A stretch of DNA of 64,000 nt, taken from positions 1,550,001 to 1,614,000 of the forward strand of contig JABMLP010000006.1 of the NCBI GenBank assembly GCA_013176395.1. The letters are read 5' to 3'. Below the pieces are notes generated by a model that ran no database searches, had not been told where the DNA came from, and worked only from the letters and a program-made list of their open reading frames with translations. Made by a program: the position numbers and the translations under genes. Source of the DNA: Venturia oleaginea (lineage: Eukaryota > Ascomycota > Dothideomycetes > Venturiales > Venturiaceae). Positions 1 to 11,005 of the stretch are shown piece by piece (within the stretch, counting starts at the first letter, position 1; each line of letters starts with the position of its first letter).

Positions 1-1345
1 ATTTTGCGAGAATTTACTGTGGATTGGCCCTTACAGTTGGCCCTTGCTTCTTGGAGATTCTAGCACCTTCTAGAAGAAAATCTCAGCTTGAATTCTCTTG
101 AATTTCCTTTGTGTTTGGCCCTTGAGGTTGGCTCTTGAGGTTGGTCTTTGAGGTTGGCCCTTGCTTCTTGGGTTAGGACAAGTGTTCTCTTCTTGAAATT
201 CCTTTTTGTTTGGCCCTTGAGGTTGGCCCTTGCTTCTTGGGTTAGGTGTCCTCTTTAGGACCTTGACTCTACAGGCTCTTCCTATTACGGGACGGTAGCT
301 GGAAAGACGCAGCATACTCGTAGCCAAAGATTGTTTAGATTCAGTTAAAGAGTGAAGGTATCTACAAACAGAGAACCTCAATGAGGTTCTTTCTCTATAC
401 TAGGCTCAATCAGGCTTAGGCTCTTAGCCTATACCAACCATGGGCCATGCCCATAACACTTCCTGAGAGTACTGAAATGGCTGGGGTGTCCTCTTTAGGA
501 CCTTGACTCTGCAGGCTCGTCCTGAGAGTACTGAAAATGGCTTGGGTGTCCTCTTTAGGACCTTGACTCTACAGGCTCTTCCTGAGAGTACTGAAATGGC
601 TGGGGTGTCCTCTTTAGGACCTTGACTCTGCAGGCTCGTCCTGAGAGTACTGAAAATGGCTTGGGTGTCCTCTTTAGGACCTTGACTCTACAGGCTCTTC
701 CTGAGAGTACTGAAATGGCTTGGGTGTCCTCTTTAGGACCTTGACTCACCAACAGGATTGACCTGGGAGTACTTTCAACTTGTGGGTGTCACTTTGGACG
801 TTGTTGATATCCCTTCGCAAAGGACAAGTTTCAACAACTCTCAATCTTCGACGTTCGTGATTACTACACAATGAGAAGATGTAGCATCCGTCCTAGGTTA
901 TGAGGTACCTAGCAAACTCTTTCTCAATGCCTCGCTCAATGGAGGGCTTTCTCAGTGCCTCGCTCGATGGAGGGCTTTCTCGGTACCTCACTCGATGGAG
1001 GGCTTTCTCGGTACCTCACTCGATGGAGGGCTTTCTCGGTACCTCGCTCAATGGAAGGCTTTCTCTTTGCTCTGACGATTGCTGCAGAGACTCTCTCTTA
1101 CTGTCAGCAAGAGGTATTGGTGCGGTACTTAGATAATGTAAGAGTTCAACCCTCAAAGGTGTTTCGCAAGTGAGAGAAGACTGCTTGTATTTCAAAGTAT
1201 CTAAGTACAAAGAAGAAAGTGTAGGTACAGGAAGAACAACTTGTATATATAATCTTCCAAGTAGGAAAAGGACATGCTGTCCTGAGAAGAGAATAGAAAG
1301 GAGTAGAAGCGCATGTGAAACGGTCCCTGAATAATCCCTGCTAGA
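1..1345 (-). mobile_element. Partial family A retroelement, inverted arm
   Basis: This stretch is the reverse complement of 6955-8299: position x pairs with 8300-x in every part compared, up to the window edge. Read on the minus strand it holds a truncated family A LTR (1345 down to 1137, lacking the first 72 bp), the self-primer PBS, a 28-bp repeat array (about 923-1062), a 59-bp repeat array and a 176-bp solo LTR (283-458). At 1345 it joins abruptly to gag of the next element. The copy probably continues to the left of the window. Confidence 0.9.
283..458 (-). repeat. 176-bp solo LTR, left-arm copy
   Basis: Mirror copy of the solo LTR at 7842-8017, with the same 5-bp target duplication (CTTCC at 278-282 and 459-463). 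It interrupts the 59-bp repeat array at the same base as in the other arm, so the insertion happened before the arms were duplicated. Confidence 0.85.
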
Positions 1346-2199
1346 CTAAGAATTCACAAAAAGACAGAATACATAGGAAGAAAGCTGTACTTCCTAAGCT
1401 CCAAGAATTTGATGGCAAGCGTTCTGAATGGGCTCAGTGGTTTCAACAAGCAAGGATGAAGTTGGAGATAGACGCAGAGTCTATAGGGGATAGTAGGAAC
1501 CAATTTGCCTACATCTTCTCCTCTCTACGAGGCTCCGCAGCTCAGGCTACTCTGGCCTACGTAAAGACAGCTCCAGAGGAAGATAAAACGGGACAGAAAT
1601 TGTTACAGTATATGGACAACTTCTATGGCGATCCAGTACAACAACAAAGAGCTACTGTAAGCCTGTCCACAATCAAACAAAAAGAGAAAGAACCCTTCTT
1701 CTCTTTTCTTCCCCGTTTTGAAACCACTCTTGCTAATGCTGGAGGAATGACTTGGCCTGACGCTGTTAAAATTGCATTTCTACACAAAGCAATAAATCAA
1801 GAGCTGCGAAACCAGAGAATAGGCCAATCTCAGAGTACCTCCTACCAGCAGTTTGTGTCCGATCTTTTGAATACAAGTATGCAAATCACTACAGCAAAGA
1901 TGCTCTCTTCCTCAGAAGATAAGTTACGATTCAGAGATAAAGAGAAGTCTTTTAAAGATCTGAACGCTATGGACTAGGAGCCTACACGCGTAAACAAGTT
2001 AAAAATTTCGTCTAAAGCCTATGAATATAGGAAGGCAAATAACCTCTGCTTACGCTGTGGGAAGGCCGGCCATAGAATGAAAGACTGCTGGTTGGATACA
2101 GAGGTAGAAAGAGTCACGCAACTTGGTTCAAAAAGGGCCAAAGGAACCACTGAGGAGAATGAAGAAGTTGAAGAAGAGGACTACTCGGAAAAAGAGTAG
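1345..2199 (+). pseudogene. gag: gag (capsid/nucleocapsid), truncated and interrupted
   Basis: Retrotransposon gag, which would form the virus-like particle and bind element RNA. The frame is open from 1345, just after the junction with the inverted arm, so the N-terminus is lost. A TAG at 1975-1977 interrupts it, but the same frame continues and encodes a CCHC zinc knuckle (CLRCGKAGHRMKDC, about 2047-2088) and an acidic tail ending at 2197-2199. CAG-to-TAG is the simplest origin of the stop. Pol follows in a different frame. Confidence 0.85.
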
Positions 2200-2246
2200 C
2201 CTCTATCCAAAGTCGTGGATGGAGGCGTAGAGTAGATAGAGCAAAA

Positions 2247-5200
2247 TTGTCAAAGGAGTCAATTGAGAGAGTAAATAGTATTTTGAATTCGAACAAAGAC
2301 ACTGATTCACACCGTTCTCGGATAGAAAAAGAATGGGAGCAGTTCAGACCCAAGATGCTCTCCCGCCTTTTCTACACAAATACTATAGTGAACGATATAT
2401 ACTCTCTTAAAACTCTCCTTGATAATGGATCTAGCTGCTACGCATCAATAAACGAGGAGAAAGCTTCGCAGATGGACCTTGAAGTACTCCCTATTAGTCC
2501 GCGTACTATAGGTGGAGTTCTTAAGGAAGAAGGACAGACCCAAGTGACAAAAATTGCGAAGTTGAACCTAGATTTAGGGGGACTTATATGCAACGCTTTT
2601 GCTTATATAGTCCCGGGACAATTTGAGGATCTTCTACTAGGCAGGCCTTTTCTCAAGGACACCAAAGCCGTTATCAATGAATCTAAAGGTACTCTTACCT
2701 TTGCAAACGGGATTAGCATTCGCGATGCTAAATTTGAAGACAAACTTGATATACAACAAGTAGCGCCCGTAAGATTCCACCGCCTTGTCACTTCTACACT
2801 TGAGAAAATCAAAGACGCGTCTAGAGTATTTGCTGTTACTCTTCGAGATATTGATATTGCCTTGAAGCCGAAAGTCCCTTTGACAACAGAGCAAATACTG
2901 GAATTGCTACCTAAGAGGTTTCATAAGTACGCTGCTGTCTTTGATCCTAAAAGGGCCGAGAGACTACCACCGCATCGCCCTGGGATTGATCACGAAATAC
3001 CTATAGAAGAAGGAAAACCACTTCCTTGGGGACCTCTATATGGTATGGGTCGAGAACAACTCCTTGTTTTGCGAAGGACTCTTACAGAGCTACTAGATAA
3101 AGGCTTTATCCGAGAGAGTAAATCAGTTGCTGCGTCTCCAGTTCTCTTTGTGAAGAAACCAGGAGGGGGCTTACGCTTTTGCGTAGACTACCGAGCCTTA
3201 AACGCAATTACTCGAAAGGATAGGTACCCGCTACCGTTAGTAAAAGAGACTTTACTAACCTTAGCTCGTGCTAAGTATCTTAGTAAGCTTGATGTAAATG
3301 CTGCCTTCCACAAGATTCGAATCGCAACGGGAGATGAGTTCAAAACTGCCTTTCGAACTAGATATGGTCTATTTGAATGGCTAGTTACTCCCTTTGGCTT
3401 AACCGGTGCACCTGCGTCTTTTCAACGGTATATAAACTATATCCTTCGACGATACCTAGACGAGTTCTGCTCAGCTTATCTAGACGATATAGTAATATAC
3501 TCTTCAAAGAACCTTAAAGACCATGAAGAAAAGACTGAAAAGATACTTCAAAGCTGCCTTAACGCTGGGTTAGTACCTTGATATTCGGAAGTGCGAGTTT
3601 AATACCAAACGAGTCAAGTATCTAGGCTTCGTTATAGATACTGAAACGGGCCTACACATGGATCCGGAGAAGATCAAAGCAATTAAAGAATGGGAACGTC
3701 CTACTACTCTACGAGGAGTACGTGGCTTCCTAGGCTTTACAAACTTCTACCGTGACTTTGTAAAAGATAACTCAACAATAAGGGAGCCTCTGGTTCGCCT
3801 TACAAAGAAGAATACTCCATTTTTATGGGGAAAGGAGCAAGAAGAATCTTTTCAAAAACTTAAGGCAGAGTTTTGCAAAGAACCTGTCCTGTCTGCACTT
3901 GATGAAGATAAGCCTACGCGAGTAGAACCTGATGCTTCAGGCTGGGCTTCCGGAGCAGTACTTAGTCAAAAAGATGAGCTAGGTAACTGGAAACCATGTG
4001 CTTTCTTCTCTACTAAGCACTTGCCAGCCGAATGCAATTATGATATCCACGACAAAGAACTTATGGCTATAGTCAAAGCTCTAGTCCATTGGACTAGCGA
4101 GCTACTAAGCCTAAGTAAGCCATTCATTATCCTCACAGATCACAAGAACCTTGAGAAGTTTATGGTAAAAAGGGAACTAAATGAAAGGCAAATGAGATGG
4201 GCGCAGATACTAGCTAAGTTTAACTTCAAACTAGGCTATCGCCCAGGCTCTGAATCTGTAGTTCCAGACGCCTTAACTCGAAGGGATCAAGATCTCCCAA
4301 AGGATATTCAAGACCCAAGAATCGTTGAAAGAACTAGAACGTTATTACCTCCAAAGCTTTGGATTAACGTTCTAGAGGATAAGACTCCTGCAAGAGAAGA
4401 AGCTGCCCAAGAAAATGCTCAAGAAGTAGACAAAGAACCTATCCCCTTTATACAAAATCCCTTTCTCTCAGGTGATCTAAGGGATAGATGGGAAACTGCA
4501 CTCGAAGGAGATCTAGACTACAGACGTATTTTCCAAAGCGTTCTAAAGCAAGATAGGCAGTTCCCATCTAAGCTAAAGGTTCCTACTTCTATAGGAGATT
4601 GTAAAGTCGAAAACAACCAGCTCTACTATAGAGACCGAATCTGGTTGCCCTCCTACGAGCCTCTCTTAACAGGAGTAATTCAAGAAATACACGATTCAGT
4701 CCTATCAGGGCATCCTGGACGAGAAGCTACTATTGCTATTCTCTCCAGACAGTTCTACTGGCCGGGATTTGCTCAAGATATACGTCAGTTTATACGCAAT
4801 TGTGACGTCTGCGGAAGAACTTCAGTCTGGCGAGACAAAAAGAAAGGTTTACTTAAACCTCTTCCTGTCCCTAGCCGTATCTGGCAAGATATTTCAGTAG
4901 ACTTCATAGTCGAATTACCAGAGAGCCAAAGATGCACAAGACTCTGCGTTATTACTGACCGCTTGGGTAAAGGAACTATCCTGTTCCCAGTGCCTAAAGA
5001 ACAGTTTGGAGCTGAAGGATTTGCAAAACTATTTATGCAGAACTACGTAAGATTACACTGGCTTCCTAGATCTCTAGTCTCAGATAGGGACACGCAATTT
5101 GTTAATGCTTTCTGGAAAGAAGTTTGTCACCTTCTTAAGATAGAGAGAAGACTCTCTACAGCGTATCACCCTGAGACTGATGGATCTACGGAAAGAAGAA

Positions 5201-6033
5201 ATCAAGAAGTTGAAGCCTATCTACGTAAGTTCTGTACATTTAGTCAGGACGACTGGGTTGAGCTCCTGCCTATTGCTCAAATATGCCTCGATAATAGACC
5301 AAACCAAGCTACGGGCCTATCGCCTTTCTTCTTAACCCACGGTTATAACATTGAGCATATAGGAACTGTTGAAGCTCCCCAGAAAACCCCTGAGAATCCA
5401 AAAGAAAAAGCACAAGATCTTGTAGCAAAATTGAAGGACGCACAAGAATGGGCAGAAACGTCAATGGTATCAGCTCAGCAACAGCAAGAATACTACTCTA
5501 ATAGAGATCGTGCTCCGGCTGACTCTTTTAAAGTGGGAGACAAAGTCTGGCTCAACCTAAAGAACGTAAAAACCCTACGTCCTTGTAAGAAACTAGACTG
5601 GATTCATGGGAAGTATACAGTTACACGAGTTATCAACTCAATGTCTTACGAGCTTGATACACCCAGAGGAATCCACAACCGATTTCATACGTCTTTACTT
5701 AGGAGAGCTGGCACAGATCCCCTACCTTCACAAATACAAGATAATACACAGCCGCCTCCTATAGTAACTGAACAAGGAGACGAGGAATACGGTATCGAGG
5801 CTATTCTAGCCGCAAGATGGCGCCGGCGAGGTCGACAACAAACACGAGAAGTCTTAGTTAAGTGGGTAGGCTACGTTGATCCTACGTGGGAACCCCTTAT
5901 CGAACTCCAACAAACTACAGCTCTGGACGCTTTTGAAAGTGCCTACGGCAACGTTCTTGAAAACGACGGACCTATACTACGCCCTCAGAGACTACGCTCA
6001 CATCGATCTACAAGAGAGGGGGGGAGGGGATAA
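2247..6033 (+). pseudogene. pol: pol polyprotein (PR-RT-RH-IN-chromodomain), frameshifted
   Basis: Domains in order: aspartic protease with LDNGSS at its active site (family usually D-S/T-G); reverse transcriptase with VDYRALN and the catalytic AYLDD; RNase H; integrase with an HHCC finger (about 4690-4815) and DDE core (DFIVELP, VSDRDTQF, TDGSTERRN); GPY/F-like segment; C-terminal chromodomain (about 5785-5935, LVKWVGYVDPTWEP). An extra base near 3573 breaks the frame just after the RT palm: the upstream frame stops at 3579-3581 and the rest runs uninterrupted to TAA at 6031-6033. No ATG was found at the start of the frame; translation probably depended on frameshifting from gag. The polyprotein would copy element RNA and integrate the cDNA. 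This copy cannot make it whole. Confidence 0.92.
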
Positions 6034-6344
6034 TGTTAAGGGATGGAATCCTTCTCTCTAGCTTATCCATGACTGGATTTCCAATTGTTCTCTTGTTATT
6101 CTGCAAGCTGTCATGTTCTATTTTGCAAGCTGTCATGTTCTATTTCGCAAGCTGCCATGTTCTATTTCGCAAGCTGTCACGTTTCCATTTAAAGATACTT
6201 TCTAGAAGGATCTATTGTAAGAGGAGGATTATTTATACGAGCTATCCTTCCTGTATTTACACTTTCTTCTCTGTACTTAGATACTTTGAAATACAAGCAG
6301 TCTTCTCTCACTTGCGAAACACCTTTGAGGGTTGAACTCTTACA
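6034..6344 (+). repeat. 3' LTR of the 1345-6344 chromovirus
   Basis: A 311-bp TG...CA sequence directly after the polypurine tract and the pol stop codon. Its end matches the other family A LTRs and it keeps the transcript-start motif GTACTTAGATA. Its first 60 bases differ from the other copies, so it is a distinct subfamily. Confidence 0.85.
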
Positions 6345-6535
6345 CACCATCAAAATGTCTGAAAGCGGTAATCTCTGTACATATTTTGAACGCAATGCGC
6401 TGAATTGTGTTGAGGGTTGAATCGCTCAAAAACACCATAAAAACGTCTGAAAGCGGTAATCTCTGTATATATTTTAAACGCAATGCACTGAACTGTTTAA
6501 GGGTTAAATCGCTCAAAAACACCATCAAAACATCT
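6345..6535 (+). repeat. 88-bp tandem repeat
   Basis: Two copies and a partial third of an 87-88 bp unit beginning CACCATCAAAA (starts at 6345, 6433 and 6520). No coding potential. It lies between the 3' LTR and the split solo LTR. Confidence 0.7.
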
Positions 6536-6544
6536 GTACATTCT

Positions 6545-6882
6545 TGTTACGGATACTGTCACGTGAGCGTGTACAGGATTATATTTGATGCATTCGTATG
6601 CATTTGGATTCCTAAGTGCATACCATCATGTCTTCTTATGATTGGATGATTGTTACACGGGGTTGAAGGATCACGTGGTTGATCATTCTTGGCAAGGTAA
6701 GCAGAATGAACGTTTGTGTTCATTCCGCTCAGGCTGTTCATCATGATCGGGATGATCATAATGAACGGAGGATTTTCATAGAGATGGGATCTCTATATAA
6801 AGGACGAGACACTGCTCCCTCAGTATCTCGTATCTTCACTCTCATAGTTACTTCGCTATTGCTTTAGTTACTAAGGACAGAG
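6545..6882 (+). repeat. Family B solo LTR, left part (split)
   Basis: Starts TGTTACGGATACTG after ATTCT (6540-6544). It aligns to the reverse complement of the complete family B LTR at 34572-34963, shares a TATA box (CTCTATATAA near 6791), and resumes at 12139 after the composite element. Confidence 0.88.
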
Positions 6883-7163
6883 TGTCAAAGGATAGATCCT
6901 TTCTCAACTTATCCTGGATGGATTCTTAGCACTACCTGGTAGTTCTCACGTGCGCCTAGCAGGGATTATTCAGGGACCGTTTCACATGCGCTTCTACTCC
7001 TTTCTATTCTCTTCTCAGGACAGCATGTCCTTTTCCTACTTGGAAGATTATATATACAAGTTGTTCTTCCTGTACCTACACTTTCTTCTTTGTACTTAGA
7101 TACTTTGAAATACAAGCAGTCTTCTCTCACTTGCGAAACACCTTTGAGGGTTGAACTCTTACA
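6883..7163 (+). repeat. 5' LTR of the chimeric element
   Basis: 281 bp, TGTCAAAGG...CTCTTACA. It contains a TATA box (TTATATATA, about 7046-7056), a CACGTG (6947-6952) and, about 40 bp after the TATA box, GTACTTAGATA (7092-7102), the likely first bases of the transcript. Confidence 0.92.
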
Positions 7164-7164
7164 T

Positions 7165-7175
7165 TATCTAAGTAC
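7165..7175 (+). promoter_or_regulatory. Self-primer binding site (family A)
   Basis: TATCTAAGTAC lies one base after the LTR and is the exact reverse complement of GTACTTAGATA at 7092-7102. In Tf1/sushi elements the first 11 nt of the mRNA fold back on such a site and prime reverse transcription. Confidence 0.8.
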
Positions 7176-7233
7176 CGCACCAATACCTCTTGCTGACAGT
7201 AAGAGAGAGTCTCTGCAGCAATCGTCAGAGCAA

Positions 7234-7377
7234 AGAGAAAGCCTTCCATTGAGCGAGGTACCGAGAAAGCCCTCCATCGAGTGAGGTACCGAGAAAGCCC
7301 TCCATCGAGTGAGGTACCGAGAAAGCCCTCCATCGAGCGAGGCACTGAGAAAGCCCTCCATTGAGCGAGGCATTGAG
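7234..7377 (+). repeat. 28-bp tandem repeat array
   Basis: Five direct copies of a 28-bp unit like GAAAGCCCTCCATCGAGTGA plus GGTACCGA, without spacers, in the leader of the element. The copy at 23654 has three units; the left arm repeats the array at about 923-1062. Confidence 0.85.
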
Positions 7378-7552
7378 AAAGAGTTTGCTAGGTACCTCAT
7401 AACCTAGGACGGATGCTACATCTTCTCATTGTGTAGTAATCACGAACGTCGAAGATTGAGAGTTGTTGAAACTTGTCCTTTGCGAAGGGATATCAACAAC
7501 GTCCAAAGTGACACCCACAAGTTGAAAGTACTCCCAGGTCAATCCTGTTGGT

Positions 7553-8060
7553 GAGTCAAGGTCCTAAAGAGGACACCCAAGCCATTTCAGTACTCTCAGG
7601 AAGAGCCTGTAGAGTCAAGGTCCTAAAGAGGACACCCAAGCCATTTTCAGTACTCTCAGGACGAGCCTGCAGAGTCAAGGTCCTAAAGAGGACACCCCAG
7701 CCATTTCAGTACTCTCAGGAAGAGCCTGTAGAGTCAAGGTCCTAAAGAGGACACCCAAGCCATTTTCAGTACTCTCAGGACGAGCCTGCAGAGTCAAGGT
7801 CCTAAAGAGGACACCCCAGCCATTTCAGTACTCTCAGGAAGTGTTATGGGCATGGCCCATGGTTGGTATAGGCTAAGAGCCTAAGCCTGATTGAGCCTAG
7901 TATAGAGAAAGAACCTCATTGAGGTTCTCTGTTTGTAGATACCTTCACTCTTTAACTGAATCTAAACAATCTTTGGCTACGAGTATGCTGCGTCTTTCCA
8001 GCTACCGTCCCGTAATAGGAAGAGCCTGTAGAGTCAAGGTCCTAAAGAGGACACCTAACC
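7553..8060 (+). repeat. 59-bp tandem repeat array, split by a solo LTR
   Basis: About five copies of a 59-60 bp unit containing GTCAAGGTCCTAAAGAGGAC. The array is cut by the solo LTR at 7842-8017 and resumes at 8018. Translation gives repetitive peptides only. Confidence 0.85.
7842..8017 (+). repeat. 176-bp solo LTR with GGAAG target duplication
   Basis: Begins TGTTATGGGCATGG and ends CCCGTAATA, flanked by GGAAG at 7837-7841 and 8018-8022. The flanks rejoin the 59-bp repeat unit exactly. The terminal TG...TA is not the canonical TG...CA. Size and a 5-bp duplication suggest a Ty1/copia- or gypsy-type solo LTR; the family is unknown. Confidence 0.85.
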
Positions 8061-8285
8061 CAAGAAGCAAGGGCCAACCTCAAGGGCCAAACAAAAAGGA
8101 ATTTCAAGAAGAGAACACTTGTCCTAACCCAAGAAGCAAGGGCCAACCTCAAAGACCAACCTCAAGAGCCAACCTCAAGGGCCAAACACAAAGGAAATTC
8201 AAGAGAATTCAAGCTGAGATTTTCTTCTAGAAGGTGCTAGAATCTCCAAGAAGCAAGGGCCAACTGTAAGGGCCAATCCACAGTA
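8056..8285 (+). repeat. GGGCCAACCTCAA-rich degenerate repeats
   Basis: Irregular direct repeats of about 60-70 bp containing CCAAGAAGCAAGGGCCAAC. The leader then continues to about 8520 with nothing recognisable. Confidence 0.65.
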
Positions 8286-8520
8286 AATTCTCGCAAAATT
8301 TACAAAGAGGAAATCAGAGGTCATCCTAAGACAGCGTAGTCTTAGGAGTTGAAGCTGTAATAAGCTGAGGAAAGAAAGAGTTAGGAAGAGAGATTCAATA
8401 CCCTTGACCTTCATAGTCCCTAGGAGCTCCGTCCTTAGTAATAAGGGTTGCAGAGCAGACTGTCAAGGATGAAATCAGTCGGAAGGAAACTCAGCCTCAG
8501 AGCCTGTACTCGATGATTGG

Positions 8521-9767
8521 AACGTCAATCAAGATTGATAACCGCCTATTCGAAAGAAAACTTCAGAGGAAGGGAGTTAGTTCTTATCGAGGACATGGAA
8601 ACAACAGTGGTGCGAATATAGGTGTTTGAGTTGATTCATACGGACCGCAGCCAATGGAGCTCGACAAGATTCAGAGCGGTCCACGTGGATCCAAGAAAGT
8701 TACAGGTCAGAAAGCCCAAAAAGAACAACACTGGACGTTTCACGAATCAGGGACAACGATTCGGAAACTCACCCATGGGCTCAGAACACCTCAAGGCTTT
8801 ACAATCCGATGCGTCAGTACCGCCAATCCACAACATACTGAGCTGGACGGCTTGTTATGAGGACGACTGCAAAGTACACCTATTCGAGAAGCAGAGCTCC
8901 GGATACTACCCTCGGGATAGAGGAGGTTACCAAGGTAACGGCAATGTCAAAGGACATCTCGCTATGATGAGTTCGTCATCTAGCTCACCCGGTCTTTATG
9001 GCACTCAGTTGGTATTGCCAAAAGCAGAGTATGGCACAAACCAATTCGGGGTTGGGAATACAATGGCTGCTGTCAAAGTTATCAGTAGATACCCAAGCAT
9101 GAGAAAGAATCCGGAACACGATCTTCACTGGATGATTCCATCGAACTGGTACAAAGTCAAAGAATGCCCACTGTGGGAGCACAAGTCCGAGGAAGACCCA
9201 GGAGAACTAGATTGGGAATTCCACTGGGTTCACGAAAAGGAAGTCAACAATACGACCCTCAGGAAGATCATGAAAATCCCAAACATCAGTACAGATGTAC
9301 AGCACGTCCACCACAGACACTCACCTATGAATTGCTGCGAGTACGAGGAATGCGATTTACCTCAGCACCAGGAAATGAAAGACCTTGGAGAAATACTCCA
9401 AGAGTTGCCAGCCATTTCCGGGAGTTGGTCTACACCAAACGAAAACGAATCTCTACAGACTATGTCGGGCGACGACAGTGAGTCTACAGTAGAAGACAAC
9501 TCCAACGAAGGAGAATCGAAGGAAGATCTAGAGTTTATGACCTTCCGGCTCTCACGTTTGACACGAGACGTTGAACGAGCAATTGATCAGGACGATTCTC
9601 AGTGCAAAGACGTCCATCCAAATGCATGCCTTGACTTCACCTGCCCATACCATCCGAATGGGGCAAGGAACCTTCGACACCTTGTCCGACGATTGGACAT
9701 CGCAGTCAAAACAAAGCAAGCACGCAAATGGCATGAGAATTCGGGAAACGAGGAGGATCAACAGTAG
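8521..9767 (+). pseudogene. gag remnant of a second gypsy family
   Basis: It begins inside a gag C-terminal region: IKIDNRLFERK near 8530 and a PMELDKI motif near 8650, both typical of fungal gypsy gag. A frame change near 8720 leads into an open frame to 9767, with a Cys/His stretch (CYEDDCKVH, about 8860) and a polar linker toward protease. The leading gag domain is missing. The following frame starts 12 bp later. It cannot encode working Gag. Confidence 0.7.
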
Positions 9768-9778
9768 AGAAGGCCCTG

Positions 9779-11005
9779 TTGAATCCTAATGAAGCGCCTC
9801 ATTTTCTGAACAACCTTGGTACATCCAAGATGCTGGTCGAAGGAAAGATCGACGACGTACCAGCATGGGCCTTCATCGACACTGGTGCCGATAGGAATCT
9901 TCTAAGCGAGAAATTGGTCGACGAATGGAAACTACCCGTACGGTCGAAACGGCATCCATATCCACTAACTATCGCTGATGGAAGACCTGTCAACTTCAAT
10001 GGAGGCATAGTGATCTACGAAGCAGACATAATCTTGTGGATACAAGGGAGGAAAGAACAGATTGTTCTAGACGTCACGAATATTGGAGACTCGGATTTGA
10101 TCCTTGGTCTGCCATGGCTTCGAACTCACAATCCGCATATCGACTTGAGAACATTGACGCTCACGTTCCCAGACCAACGATATCCCGTGCAGGCTAGCAT
10201 GCGCGCTAGAACACGGACAGCACAAAGACCTTTGCGGAAAAGGCCTACACACGTTGAAGTGGCATACTGCTATCGTCTCCAGACAGAGGAGGATAGGTCA
10301 GTGTTCCAAATTCCCCATGGGTACCAGGAATTTGCAGAACTTTTTAAAGGGATTAGGATTAAGGAAGGTGACGAGTGGAAGACAGCATTCCGCACTCACC
10401 TTGAGCACTACGAATACCTTGTCATGCCCTTTGGTTTGACAAACGCCCCTGCGACGCTGCAAGCCTATATGAACAATGTGCTTCGCGAGCACTTAGACAA
10501 GTTTGTGTCTGTTTATATGGATGACATTTTGGTTTACTATCGAACGTTCGAAGAACACGCCAATCACGTTCGAACCGTCCTCCGCGCACTACAGATATTT
10601 AACTTGCGGCTGAAACCCTCGAAAAGCGAATTCCACAAGCAACGAATCAAGTTCGTTGGATGTTTTGTCTCTCAAGATGGACTTGAGATGGATCCGGAAA
10701 TTTACCAGAAGGTCCGCGATTGGCCGGTACCCTCGAGCGTCAAAGGAGTACAGTCATTTCACGCCTTCGCGAATTATTATCGACAATTCATCGAAAGCTT
10801 TTCCGAAGTTGCAGAGCCCCTCACGGGATTGATGAAGAAGGGGATTACCTTGGAATGGAACGAGCATGCGCAAAAGGCCTTTGACGCACTCAAGATACGG
10901 TTAACAACACCACCCATTCTGCAACTGTTTAACTCAGAAAAAAACAGCCACAGTCGAGGCGGATGCGTCCGATCGAGCCCTCGGAGCATGTCTCAGCCAA
11001 CCTGA
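9779..11005 (+). pseudogene. protease and RT remnant with internal deletion
   Basis: Residues 1-130 resemble a retroviral-type aspartic protease (IDTGADRNLLS, then LILGLPWLRTHNP). The frame then jumps from the start of RT (YQEFAELFKG) to IRIKEGDEWKTAF, so roughly 120 residues of the RT fingers and palm, with the first catalytic Asp, are gone. The YMDD box (VYMDDILVYY) and thumb remain. An extra A in the A-run at 10939-10945 shifts the frame and ends it at 11005; the RNase H sequence continues in another frame. Confidence 0.88.

Larger units (their letters stand above)
1345..6344 (+). mobile_element. Ty3/gypsy chromovirus, 5'-truncated (family A)
   Basis: Order is gag, protease, RT, RNase H, integrase, chromodomain, polypurine tract (6012-6030), pol stop TAA, then 3' LTR (6034-6344). 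The chromodomain after the integrase places it among chromoviruses. The 5' LTR and leader are missing: the open gag frame starts exactly where the inverted arm ends. Gag carries one nonsense codon and pol one frameshift, so this copy is dead. Confidence 0.92.

Noticed and set aside
70..381. 103-aa ORF, repeated at 7919-8230, and a 65-aa ORF at 555-752 / 7548-7745
   Set aside because: They translate tandem repeats and a solo LTR in the element leader; no independent evidence of coding.
7234..7377. 28-bp repeats as a CRISPR-like array
   Set aside because: Units are contiguous with no spacers, inside a eukaryotic retroelement.
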